Source of the DNA: Streptomyces malaysiensis subsp. samsunensis
GTDB taxonomy: Bacteria > Actinomycetota > Actinomycetes > Streptomycetales > Streptomycetaceae
NCBI RefSeq assembly: GCF_024519315.1
Contig: NZ_JANIIC010000017.1
Span: 62,001 to 126,000, forward strand
Direction of reading: 5' to 3'
DNA length: 64,000 bases
Numbering within the stretch: position 1 is the first letter of the stretch; every line of letters starts with the position of its first letter. Positions 7,837 to 16,096 of the stretch are shown here, piece after piece. The position numbers were made by a program, and so were the translations under genes. The notes below the pieces were generated by a model that had not been told where the DNA came from, did no database searches, and saw only the letters and a program-made list of their open reading frames with translations.

Positions 7837-9303
7837 TCAGGCGGTGAGGCGGGCCATCCACGCCTCGACGTCGTCCGCGGTCCGCGGCAGCGCGGCCGAC
7901 AGCACGCGGTTGCCGTCCTCCGTCACCAGGACGTCGTCCTCGATCCGGACGCCGATGCCCCGGTACTCCTCGGGCACGGTCAGATCGTCGGCCTGGAAGT
8001 ACAGCCCCGGCTCGACCGTCAGGCACATCCCGGGCTCCAGGGTGCCGTCCACATAGGTCTCGGTGCGGGCCACGGCGCAGTCGTGGACGTCCATGCCGAG
8101 CATGTGGCCGGTGCCGTGCAGGGTCCAGCGGCGCTGGAGCCCCAGTTCGAGCACCCGCTCCACCGGGCCCTCGACCAGGCCCCATTCGACCAGCTTGGTG
8201 GCGAGGACGCGCTGGGCGGCGTCGTGGAAGTCGCGGTACTTCGCGCCCGGCCGGACCGCGGCGATACCCGCCTCCTGAGCCTCGTACACCGCCTCGTAGA
8301 TCTTGCGCTGCACCGGGCTGTAGGTGCCGTTCACGGGCAGTGTGCGGGTCACATCGGCGGTGTAGAGGGTGGTGGTCTCCACGCCCGCGTCCAGGAGCAG
8401 CAGATCGCCGGAGCGGACCGGGCCGTCGTTGCGGACCCAGTGCAGGGTGGTGGCGTGGGCGCCCGAGGCGCAGATGCTGCCGTAGCCGATGTCGTTGCCC
8501 TCGACCCGGGCCCGAAGGAAGAACGTTCCTTCGATATAGCGCTCCGATGTGGCCTGTGCCTTGTCCAGAACCTTGACGACATCCTCGAAGCCACGGACCG
8601 TCGAGTCCACGGCCGCCTGGAGCTGACCGACCTCGAACTCGTCCTTGACCAGGCGCTGCTCGCTGAGGCAGACCCGCAGCTCCTCGTCGCGCTCACCGGT
8701 GACCTTGTCGGTCAGGGCGGCCTCCAGCCCGGCGTCGTGACCGCGCACGATACGGACCGGGCCGGTGGCGTCCGTGAGCTCGTCGGCCAGCTTGCGGACG
8801 TCCTTGGCGGGCAGGCCCAGCCGCTTCTCGGCCTCCGTGAGGCTGAGCCGGCGGCCGACCCACAGCTCGCCGTGGCCGTCCAGCCAGAACTCGCCGTTCT
8901 CCCGGTTGGAGCGCGGCAGCACATACAGCGTCGCGGTGTGGCCGCCGCTCGCCTCGGGCTCCAGCACCAGCACACCGTCCTCGGTCTGGTCGCCGGTGAG
9001 GTACGCGTACTCGGTCGAGGCGCGGAAGCTGTAGTCCGTGTCGTTGGAGCGGGTGCGGAGATTGCCCGCGGGGATGACCAGGCGCTCGCCGGGGAAGCGC
9101 GCGGAGAGCGCGGCGCGGCGGCGGGCGGTGTGCGGAGCCTGCTCGACGGGCTCCAGATCGTGCAGCTCGGTGTCCGCCCAGCCGGACTTCATGTTCTCGG
9201 CGAGCTCGTCGGAAACGCCTGGGTAGAGGCCGTTCTTCCGCTGCTTGATGGGCTCCTCGCCTTCCGGGGTCTCCGGGGCTTCTGGAGTGGGCTCCTCGGT
9301 CAC
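7837..9303 (-). CDS. pepP: Xaa-Pro aminopeptidase (aminopeptidase P family)
   Basis: 488-residue cytosolic metalloprotease that removes an N-terminal residue preceding proline. It has the AMP_N domain (about residues 50-190) and then the creatinase/pita-bread fold. Dinuclear metal ligands are visible in LLDAGVETTT, TADVTRT, HGTGHMLGMDVHD, VEPGLYF and VRIEDDVLV. The GTG start is chosen because a perfect GAGGAGG lies 5 nt upstream and the protein then begins TEEPTPEAPE, an acidic N-terminus typical of streptomycete PepP; the longer in-frame ATG forms lack a ribosome site. A tandem 28-bp repeat lies upstream. Confidence 0.94.
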   Translation of the reverse strand: MTEEPTPEAPETPEGEEPIKQRKNGLYPGVSDELAENMKSGWADTELHDLEPVEQAPHTARRRAALSARFPGERLVIPAGNLRTRSNDTDYSFRASTEYAYLTGDQTEDGVLVLEPEASGGHTATLYVLPRSNRENGEFWLDGHGELWVGRRLSLTEAEKRLGLPAKDVRKLADELTDATGPVRIVRGHDAGLEAALTDKVTGERDEELRVCLSEQRLVKDEFEVGQLQAAVDSTVRGFEDVVKVLDKAQATSERYIEGTFFLRARVEGNDIGYGSICASGAHATTLHWVRNDGPVRSGDLLLLDAGVETTTLYTADVTRTLPVNGTYSPVQRKIYEAVYEAQEAGIAAVRPGAKYRDFHDAAQRVLATKLVEWGLVEGPVERVLELGLQRRWTLHGTGHMLGMDVHDCAVARTETYVDGTLEPGMCLTVEPGLYFQADDLTVPEEYRGIGVRIEDDVLVTEDGNRVLSAALPRTADDVEAWMARLTA

Positions 9304-9467
9304 GTCATCCTCCTCGAACTGGACCCCTCCCATGGTATGTGCGGGCGCCCGACGGCAGGGAGGGCCCATAGCACCGGGTGACCATGGCTCCGACCGAGGC
9401 CGTGGTCCCGCTCCGGCCTCGGTCCACGCGGGCCATGAATCAGGTACGAACCACTGGACGAGTGGAG

Positions 9468-9523
9468 GAGCCGTTCAAACGACAGCCAATAAGACGAGCC
9501 GTTCAAACGGCGGCCAATGAGAC
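9468..9523. repeat. Two tandem 28-bp repeats upstream of pepP
   Basis: Two directly adjacent 28-bp units differ at three positions and share GAGCCGTTCAAACG and AGCCAAT-like blocks. They lie between the phosphatase stop and the pepP start, about 165 bp before the pepP GTG, and are a candidate regulator site. Confidence 0.7.
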
Positions 9524-9535
9524 GTGAGCCGTGCA

Positions 9536-11191
9536 TCAGTCGAAGTGGGCCACGAGCAGGACGAGGTCCTCGGTGTCGTCCTCCGAGGCCCGCCCGACGG
9601 AGGCCGCGGAGCCATCGGGGAGGACCGTACGGAGCACATGGTCGGCGAAGGCGTCCGGATCGCCGCGCACGCCCCTGGGAGCGCTCGCCGCGGCCGTGTG
9701 CAGCCGGTTGAAGGCCCGGTCCATCGGCTCCCCCGTACGGTGGAGCAGCCCGTCGCTGTAGAAGAGGAGGGTCTCTCCGGAGGACGGCTCGATCTCGACA
9801 CTGGGCGCCTCCCAGCACGAGAGCATCCCCAGCGGCGCGGACAGCGTGGTCTCCACGAACTCGGTGCGCCGCTGCCCGGTGAGCAGCGGCGGGCAGTGCC
9901 CGGCCCCGGCCAGCACCACCTTGCGCGTCCCGGGCTCGCAGTAGGCGAAGAGGGCGGTCGCGGAGCGGGCGGGCTCGGTGAGCCGCATCAGGAGCTCCAG
10001 ATCGGACAGGACGGCCACCGGGTCCTCGCCCTCCATCACCGCGTACGCCCGCAGCGAGGCCCGCAGCCGCCCCATGGCGACCACGGCGCTGGGCCCGGAG
10101 CCGGTGACCCCGCCCACCGAGAGCCCGAGCGCCCCGTCCGGCAGCGGCAGCGCGTCGTACCAGTCCCCGCCGCCGTGCGGACCAGGGTGGTGGCGGACGG
10201 CCAGGCGCACCCCGGGGACCCGGGGCAGCCGGGTGGGCAGCAGCTCCTCCTGAACGGTCGCGACGGTCGCGCGGGCGCGGGAGAGCTCGATCAGCCGGGT
10301 GATGTGCGCGGCGGCGTATTGGCAGTACAGCCCCACGAGATGGCGCTGGCGCTCCGCGGGCTCGGCGGGCTCGTCATAGAGCCAGGCGACTCCCCCGAGC
10401 CGCCCTGAGGGGCCGCCGGCGCCCATGGCGGCGGCGATGCCGGGCGCGGTCGCGGCGGCCGGGGCGACGCGCCCGTGGCCCGCTCCGGTGCCGCTGGTGG
10501 CGTTCGGGGCGTTCGTGGAGCTCGCCGTGCCGGGGGGCGGATGGTCGCCCGCGCCCGCGGGGCATCCGGCGCCATGGGCGTCGGCACCGGGGGCGGGCGC
10601 CGGGATGGCGGTGAGGCCGGTTGCGGGGATGGGGGTGAGACCGGGCGCGGTACACGGGCCGGTCCGGCACGGGTCGAGCGGCACCGCGTAGCTCGCGGAG
10701 AAACCGAGCCGTGCGGCCACCTCGCGGTGGCGCGGGTCGAGATCGGCCTCGCCGGCGATATCGGGGTGTGTCACATCGGCACGCCGGTCACCGTCCGGCT
10801 CGGGCAGCCCGTCGAGGAGACGGCCGGCGGAGGCGGAGCCGCGCGGGATGGTCTCGATCTGGCCGAGGTCGGCGTGGCCGAGACCGAGCCCCACGGTGGT
10901 CACCGGGCCGAGCCCGTCGGCCGGTTCGAGCGCCACCAGTCCGCGCTGGGCGCCGACCAGGGCCGCGCCCGCGCGCAGCAGTTCGCGCAGCGCCTCGTCG
11001 AGCGTGTCGGTCCGGACCAGCCGCTCCGTGAGCTCATGAAGGGTCGTGAGATCCGACACCCAGCTCGCGAGCCGGTCCTGGACACCGGAGTTGGGCGCGG
11101 TCAGGGGCGGAGTGACGGGGTCCACAGTTTGCGTGGGCGAGGGGAGGGAAGGATCGATTCCAGCCACTTTCGGCGCGTGGGGCGAGTTCAT
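9536..11191 (-). CDS. GAF / SpoIIE-type PP2C serine phosphatase with altered metal motif
   Basis: 551 residues. A GAF-like sensor region (about 45-110 and resuming near 245-300) is interrupted by a Pro/Gly/Ala-rich insertion. The SpoIIE phosphatase domain (about 310-545) begins with VQEELLPTRLPRVPGV and GGDWYDALPL and ends with LLFYSDGLL and EDDTEDLVLLVAHF. SpoIIE enzymes dephosphorylate anti-anti-sigma factors and so release sigma factors. The usual VGD(V)xGxG metal motif reads VGGVTGSG here: the Asp that normally binds metal is Gly, so activity may be reduced or lost. Other Asp residues are kept. ATG start as given; divergent from the prim-pol gene. Confidence 0.85.
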   Translation of the reverse strand: MNSPHAPKVAGIDPSLPSPTQTVDPVTPPLTAPNSGVQDRLASWVSDLTTLHELTERLVRTDTLDEALRELLRAGAALVGAQRGLVALEPADGLGPVTTVGLGLGHADLGQIETIPRGSASAGRLLDGLPEPDGDRRADVTHPDIAGEADLDPRHREVAARLGFSASYAVPLDPCRTGPCTAPGLTPIPATGLTAIPAPAPGADAHGAGCPAGAGDHPPPGTASSTNAPNATSGTGAGHGRVAPAAATAPGIAAAMGAGGPSGRLGGVAWLYDEPAEPAERQRHLVGLYCQYAAAHITRLIELSRARATVATVQEELLPTRLPRVPGVRLAVRHHPGPHGGGDWYDALPLPDGALGLSVGGVTGSGPSAVVAMGRLRASLRAYAVMEGEDPVAVLSDLELLMRLTEPARSATALFAYCEPGTRKVVLAGAGHCPPLLTGQRRTEFVETTLSAPLGMLSCWEAPSVEIEPSSGETLLFYSDGLLHRTGEPMDRAFNRLHTAAASAPRGVRGDPDAFADHVLRTVLPDGSAASVGRASEDDTEDLVLLVAHFD

Positions 11192-11773
11192 GGCCCGCTG
11201 CCTCCGCCCACTGCGTCCGGCTCGCTCAATAGCATCGCAAACCCCCTGTCGTGCTGCGCCGCTACTGTGCCGCTACTGTCTCCAGATGTACACGGAGCGG
11301 AGATGCGATGTCCAGCATTGTCCCGGTGGTCTTGTTGGTGTCTGGGAGGAATTGAACTTGGCCGAAAAAAAGCCATTACGCTGTACCTTCGAGGTCGACT
11401 GACGTCATTCGACAGCGCGTCGTCTCCACCGCGGCGGGTACACATTCGGGGAGGGGCAGGGGCAGTTCGGATCGCCCCGGAACCCCGCGGCCGGTCCAGG
11501 CGTCATAGACCACAACGGCCGCGCCCATCCCCGAGTGGCGAGGAAAGCACCAACCGGACGGCAAGCGCCATGCGCGCGCCACCCCTCGCCACGTTCCACG
11601 CTCGGCCTGCGGCATGATGCGCTGCCTTGTACGCGCAGTGACTTGTGATCCACCTGCTGTGACGGGCCGAACGATGCCGGACAGCGCCACGTAGTGCTCA
11701 AGTGAAGTGCCATCTGAAGTGCGATGTAGTGCGACGGACAGCCCTCGGCGTTAACGGAAAGGAACGAGCGCTC
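11192..11773. other. 582-bp divergent intergenic region with short repeats
   Basis: No convincing gene. Two features stand out: a tandem 11-bp duplication GCCGCTACTGT at 11258-11279, close to the phosphatase start, and a run of AAGTG/TAGTG-type pentamers at about 11690-11740 just ahead of the prim-pol gene. The region must hold promoters for both flanking genes. Confidence 0.6.
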
Positions 11774-12448
11774 ATGCGCGAGATCCTCGGAAGGCGACGC
11801 AAGTTCTCGCTGCGGCGCGGCGCGCGGTCGCCGCTGCTGCGTGCGGCGCTCACCTGCGCCACCGAGTGGCAGTGGCCTGTGGTCCCCGGCGTCGGACTCC
11901 GGTCCGGCGGCGGTCGGCCGCGGGTATGCGGCTGCCCCGACCCGGAATGTGCGGTTCCGGGCGGTCATCCGTTTGATCCTGTTCTCCTTGCTGCCACCAC
12001 CGACGAGCGCATGGTGCGCTGGTGGTGGAGCAACCGCCCCTCCGCTCCCCTCCTCCTGGCCACCGGCGGCCGCGCGCCCTGTGCGGTGAGCCTGCCGGCG
12101 GTCGCCGGGGCGCGGGCGCTGGCGGTCTTCGACCGGGCCGGAGTGCGGCTCGGCCCGGTGGTCGCCACGCCCACCCGCTGGTCGCTGCTGGTGGAGCCGT
12201 ACTCCCTCGAGGACCTCGGCGAGCTGCTGAACCAGCAGGACTGGGTGCCCAGCTCGCTGCGGTTCCACGGCGAAGGCGGCTATGTGGTGCTGCCGCCGTC
12301 CCAGACGGGCCCCGGACGGGTGCGCTGGGAGCGGCCGCCGCTGCGCCGCTCCGGGCAGCCCTGGCTGCCTCAGGTGGCCACAGTGGTGAACGCCTTGGTC
12401 GAGGCGAGCACCAGTGCGCCCGACGGGGGCAGCCGGCTCGCCTACTGA
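11774..12448 (+). CDS. Prim-pol (bifunctional DNA primase/polymerase N-terminal) domain protein
   Basis: 224 residues resembling the N-terminal part of bifunctional DNA primase/polymerases: RGARSPLLRAALTCATEWQW near the start, CGCPDPECAVPGGHPFDP, and a C-terminal half with EPYSLEDLGELLNQQDWVPSSL. This short form is a frequent chromosomal gene in streptomycetes. The acidic catalytic DxD typical of active prim-pols is not evident, so the protein may bind nucleotides or DNA without priming. The ATG is chosen for the AAAGGAACG ribosome site about 12 nt upstream; a more distal in-frame ATG begins in the promoter region. Function unproven. Confidence 0.75.
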   Translation: MREILGRRRKFSLRRGARSPLLRAALTCATEWQWPVVPGVGLRSGGGRPRVCGCPDPECAVPGGHPFDPVLLAATTDERMVRWWWSNRPSAPLLLATGGRAPCAVSLPAVAGARALAVFDRAGVRLGPVVATPTRWSLLVEPYSLEDLGELLNQQDWVPSSLRFHGEGGYVVLPPSQTGPGRVRWERPPLRRSGQPWLPQVATVVNALVEASTSAPDGGSRLAY

Positions 12449-12891
12449 GGGCGGGCCCCGGGTGCGGGGGTTCGGGGGCCGCTGAGCGCGAGGCTCAGGG
12501 GCGTTGTGCGGGCTCGGAGGCGGGCTCGACGGTGGACTCGGAAATGGGCCCGGAGGCCGGGGAGGCGACTTCCCGGGCTCCGGGCCCGGCGTTTCCGGGG
12601 GGCACGGCCGCACAGGGCTCCGGGGGCGGCCTGTGCGGCGTACAGAGCTTTCCGGGGTGGCGTACGGAGCTTTTTCCGGGTGTACGGAACTCCGCGGCCC
12701 GGGCGCTCGGCTTCAGGGCTTTCTCCGGGGCCGGAGCCCCGCGCTTCGGGTTCGCTGCCGGTGCCAGTGCCGCTTCCAGTCGCGGGCCCGGTTCCGGGAG
12801 CAACTCCCGCGGTGCCGCGGTCAGTTGGTCCGTACCTTGTCGGCCGTCTCGCGCCGCCGTCCGGACGCGGACGCCGAGCGGACATGGAAGC
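12449..12891. other. Non-coding GC-rich stretch
   Basis: Only low-complexity reading frames rich in Pro/Gly/Arg are present, on both strands, with no ribosome site or family signature. I see nothing else except repeated GGGCCCGG- and GTGCGGAAC-like words. Confidence 0.5.
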
Positions 12892-12935
12892 GCCCGGTCG
12901 CTGGCGACGGGGGATGCACCAGCGACCGGGCTTTT
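12892..12935. terminator. Strong rho-independent terminator
   Basis: A perfect 13-bp stem (GCCCGGTCGCTGG and its complement) with a 14-nt loop is followed by TTTT on the plus strand. It faces the prim-pol gene 440 bp upstream and would also separate it from the leftward SEC-C gene. Confidence 0.88.
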
Positions 12936-13066
12936 AGAACCGTAACAAGAGATCGGCTGTTAGCAAATTCGATCGCGGATTTCCGGACGTCTATTTGCAG
13001 GGCGTAACAGTCAGTTGTGAGCAGCGTCACGTGCCCCGGAGATGCCCGCTGCCCGTCCGGCTACCC

Positions 13067-14035
13067 TCAGCTCAGCGTCACCTGACGGTTGGTGAGACCG
13101 CCCCGGGCGCGGCGCTGCTCGGGCGTCAGCGGGGTGTCGGAGGCGAGGGCCTCCGCGAGCCGCTCGGCGAGGTCCACGGCCGGCTTCTCGGTGTCCTCGG
13201 CGCTCATCCCGAGCGGCAGATCCCATACCGGCACCGTGAGCCCATGGGCCCGGAAGGAGCCCACCAGCCGGGTGTTCTCGCCGAGCGAGGAGGCGCCCGC
13301 GGCGTGCAGCCGGGCCAGCGCGTCCAGCAGCTTCTCCTCGGGGTGGGACATCACCCAGCGCAGGTGGTTCTTCTCCGGCGTCCGGCACCAGTAGGCCGCC
13401 TCCACGCCGGTGAGCCGGGCGGTGGGGATCGCGGCCGCGTTGGCCCGTTCCAGGGACGCGGCGACCTCTCCGGTCGCGTTCGCGGCGTCCTCGAGCCAGA
13501 ACTCGAAACCCTCGTGCAGGGTCGGCGAGAAAGTGCCCTTCGGGTCGAGCAGATCCTGGAGCCGCGGACCGTCGCCCGGGGCCCGCTCGGCGATCACCGG
13601 AGTGCCCGGTTCGGCGATCAGCGCCCGGCGCAGGGTGTCGGCCAGGTCGCGGCTGATGTCGCCGGAGGGCGTGTCGTTCTGGAGGCCGACCAGCACGGTG
13701 CCGTTGTCGCGGCGCAGCGCGGGCCACGCCATGGGCAGCACGGTCGCCAGGGTCACCGACGGAACCCCCTCGGGCAGCCCCTCGGCGAGGGTCAGCTCGA
13801 CGGTCGCGGCGGGCACCAGCTCGCGCAGGGCCACCCAGTCGCATTCGCCGGGGAGCCCCTCGAAGGGGCGCTGCACCAGCTCGGTGACGGCGTGTGCGGC
13901 TTCCCTGCCGTGACAGGCTTTGTAGCGACGGCCCGAGCCGCACGGGCACGGCTCCCGCGCGCCCACCACAGGGATCTCGCCGGTGGCGACCTGTGGGCCT
14001 GTGGCCTTCGTCTGGGGGCGGCGCTTCTTGGCCAT
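13067..14035 (-). CDS. DUF5926-type protein with N-terminal SEC-C zinc motif
   Basis: 322 residues. The N-terminus MAKKRRPQTKATG is basic and is followed by a SEC-C type zinc knuckle, EPCPCGSGRRYKACHG (about residues 28-43). The remaining ~270 residues form the conserved streptomycete domain with VSHPEEKLLDALARL and FRAHGLTVPVWDLP. The SEC-C motif is known from SecA C-termini and many stand-alone proteins, where it binds zinc and can contact SecB or ribosomes. The role here is unknown. ATG start agrees with the conserved MAKKRRP opening. Confidence 0.85.
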   Translation of the reverse strand: MAKKRRPQTKATGPQVATGEIPVVGAREPCPCGSGRRYKACHGREAAHAVTELVQRPFEGLPGECDWVALRELVPAATVELTLAEGLPEGVPSVTLATVLPMAWPALRRDNGTVLVGLQNDTPSGDISRDLADTLRRALIAEPGTPVIAERAPGDGPRLQDLLDPKGTFSPTLHEGFEFWLEDAANATGEVAASLERANAAAIPTARLTGVEAAYWCRTPEKNHLRWVMSHPEEKLLDALARLHAAGASSLGENTRLVGSFRAHGLTVPVWDLPLGMSAEDTEKPAVDLAERLAEALASDTPLTPEQRRARGGLTNRQVTLS

Positions 14036-14191
14036 GGTGAGGCTGTCTCCCGATCGTGCGGCTCAGGGCTTGCTCGTACGCCCGTGACGGTCTGCGTACG
14101 GCCGCGGCGGTGCTCTTACGGCGCGTACGACTGGTACGGGCGCGAGCCTAGCCCTTTGGCCGAACCACGTCGGCTCCATGAGCCGCGTCGG

Positions 14192-14992
14192 CTACGCGAG
14201 CTCGTCCAGATCGGCGAAGTCCAGCTCGCGATCGAAATCGGGGTCGATGTTCGCCTCGATGTTCGAGCCCAGGTTCGAGCCGAGATTCGCCCCGAGATTC
14301 GCCCCGAGATTCGTGCCGAGGTTCGGGTCGAGACCGGCTTCGATATGGGGCCCCAGATTCGCCCCGAGGTTCGTGTCGAGATTCGCGTCGAGGCTCGGAC
14401 GCAGCCCGGAGGCCAGCCCCGCGCCCAGGTCGGGGGAGATGTCCAAGGGAATCGTGACGCGATGGGCGAAATCATCATCAGGTGGAAGAAGGGCCCATAC
14501 GGTGACCTCGCCGATGTCGTCCCGCACGCCCCAGTCCTCGGCCAGCGACGTGATGATGTTCAGTCCGCGGCCGCCGCGTGCGGTCACCGAGGGATTGGCC
14601 GGAAGTGGCCTTGTCGGCCCTCCGCCGTCCGTCACCTCGACCGTCAACCGGTCGTCCTCGTCGACACTCCATGCAGCCCGAACCGTGGCCCCATCATGGC
14701 CGGAACGCCAAGGGCGGCCATGTCGCCATGCGTTGCTGAGTAGTTCTGAAAGGATCAATACAGCGTCGTCTATGACCGAATCCGATACCCCAGTCCTGCC
14801 CAAATCCACACGCATCCGCTGTCTTGCCGCGCGGACGCCCGCAGGACCATGGGGTACGGCCATGGTCGACGACGTCGGCACCTGCCGTGCCACCACCAAC
14901 GCCACCCCCGAGACCTCCTTAGCCCCACGCCACGGGATGAATGCCCCGCGGCGCTGGAGCGGAAACCGGCCAAGTGGCATCGCGTGACGCAC
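14192..14992 (-). CDS. RsbW-like ATP-binding protein with C-terminal NLGx tetrapeptide repeats
   Basis: 266 residues from a GTG start; an ATG four codons later is an alternative. The N-terminal ~165 residues are a GHKL anti-sigma-type ATPase: N-box LSELLSNAWRHG, G1 VTDGGGPTRP, G2 ARGGRGLNIITSLAEDWGV. The C-terminal ~75 residues are a run of four-residue repeats NLGA/NLGT/NLGS/NIEA ending in an acidic tail (DFDRELDFADLDELA). The repeat predicts a regular, possibly beta-solenoid-like or extended structure, and the tail could bind a sigma factor or other partner. Known of the family: ATP-dependent protein kinase or anti-sigma role. The repeat function is unknown. Confidence 0.87.
   Translation of the reverse strand: MRHAMPLGRFPLQRRGAFIPWRGAKEVSGVALVVARQVPTSSTMAVPHGPAGVRAARQRMRVDLGRTGVSDSVIDDAVLILSELLSNAWRHGRPWRSGHDGATVRAAWSVDEDDRLTVEVTDGGGPTRPLPANPSVTARGGRGLNIITSLAEDWGVRDDIGEVTVWALLPPDDDFAHRVTIPLDISPDLGAGLASGLRPSLDANLDTNLGANLGPHIEAGLDPNLGTNLGANLGANLGSNLGSNIEANIDPDFDRELDFADLDELA
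14240..14401. repeat. 12-bp tandem repeat array encoding NLGx
   Basis: Roughly a dozen imperfect 12-bp units of the form GAGATTCGCCCC (plus strand), in frame with the ATPase gene. Reading-frame preservation and codon-level divergence between units suggest selection on the peptide. Confidence 0.85.
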
Positions 14993-15045
14993 TCGTCACG
15001 ATCGAATACGTACCGAACGCGCCGGTGCACGCCTTGTAATGCCCA

Positions 15046-15879
15046 TTATGAGCGTCCGAGTTGGGACAGTACCTGTTTGGGGCGATTGGTGATCAGGGCG
15101 TCAACGCCCAGACGGAGGCACAGCTCGACATCCTCCGGTTCGTCGACGGTCCAGACGTGCACTCGGTGCCCCTCGCGCTGGAGCCGCGCCACATACCCGG
15201 GGTGGTTCCGTACGATCCGGATGCTCGGCCCCGCGATCCGCACCCCGGCCGGCAGCTGCCCGTCCCGGTGGCGCGGCAGTATGAACTGCATCAGGTAGAC
15301 GGTGGGGATGGCGGGGGCCGCGATCCGCACCCGGTGCAGTGAGCGCGCTGAGAAGCTCATCACACGGATGGGTGAAGGTTCGCCGGGCGGCGGCGTGTCC
15401 AGGCCGTAGCGGCGCAGCAGCGCGAGCAGCCGCTCCTCCACCTGGCCCGCCCACCGGGTGGGATGTTTGGTTTCGATCGCCAGTTCGACGCGGCGTCCGG
15501 CATCGGAGATGAGCTCCAGGAGCCGTTCCAGGGTGAGGACGGAGGTGCTGTCCCGGCTGTCGCGGTCCGGCTCCTCCTTGTCGGTGGCCCGGCCCCGCCA
15601 GGAGCCGAAGTCCAGGGCCGCCAGATCGGACAGCTCCAGTGCCGAGACCGCGCCCCGGCCGTTGGAGGTGCGGTCCACGCGGCGGTCGTGGACGCAGACG
15701 AGATGGCCGTCGGCGGTCAGCCGGACATCGCACTCCAGGGCGTCGGCGCCGTCCTCGATGGCCTTGCGGTAGGCGGCCAGGGTGTGCTCCGGAGCGTCCT
15801 CGGAGGCGCCGCGATGGGCGACGACGGAGACGGTGTGCGGCCAGGGGCGGCTGTCCCGGGCGGGGCGCGCATAGGTCAC
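15046..15879 (-). CDS. Glycerophosphodiester phosphodiesterase (GDPD)
   Basis: 277 residues. A TIM-barrel phosphodiesterase that hydrolyses glycerophosphodiesters to an alcohol and glycerol-3-phosphate. Catalytic and metal motifs: AHRGASEDAPEHT (His22, Glu31), ALECDVRLTADG, VHDRRVDRTSNG, IETKHP, and a C-terminal WTVDEPEDVELCLRLGVD. The GTG start at TYARPARD is preferred because the protein then begins just before the barrel; a longer frame upstream has no family similarity. No signal peptide is seen, so it is probably cytosolic. Confidence 0.92.
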   Translation of the reverse strand: MTYARPARDSRPWPHTVSVVAHRGASEDAPEHTLAAYRKAIEDGADALECDVRLTADGHLVCVHDRRVDRTSNGRGAVSALELSDLAALDFGSWRGRATDKEEPDRDSRDSTSVLTLERLLELISDAGRRVELAIETKHPTRWAGQVEERLLALLRRYGLDTPPPGEPSPIRVMSFSARSLHRVRIAAPAIPTVYLMQFILPRHRDGQLPAGVRIAGPSIRIVRNHPGYVARLQREGHRVHVWTVDEPEDVELCLRLGVDALITNRPKQVLSQLGRS

Positions 15880-16096
15880 CGCGTTATGGTGCCACCGCCC
15901 GGTGTGAGCCGGTCGACGCGGCCCCTCCGTTCGTTCGCACGGAATGGCGGTAGGGCGAATTGTCCGGGATAAAGGGTGGTAGTCCGCGGGGCTGCCGCTC
16001 CTTACGGCGGTCTGACGCGCTGTGGGAAAAGCTGACGACGGTAAGACGCACACATGGGCCGTCGAGGAAAACTGTCGTGCACCTGAGGAGAGAGCT

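Noticed and set aside
12442..12885. Minus-strand Pro/Arg-rich frame after the prim-pol gene
   Set aside because: No motif, no ribosome site, ends near a terminator; GC bias alone explains the open frame.
14178..14987. Plus-strand frame with FEPRFAPRF repeats opposite the NLGx ATPase
   Set aside because: Repeats are the antisense image of the NLGx units; the minus-strand protein has a full GHKL domain.
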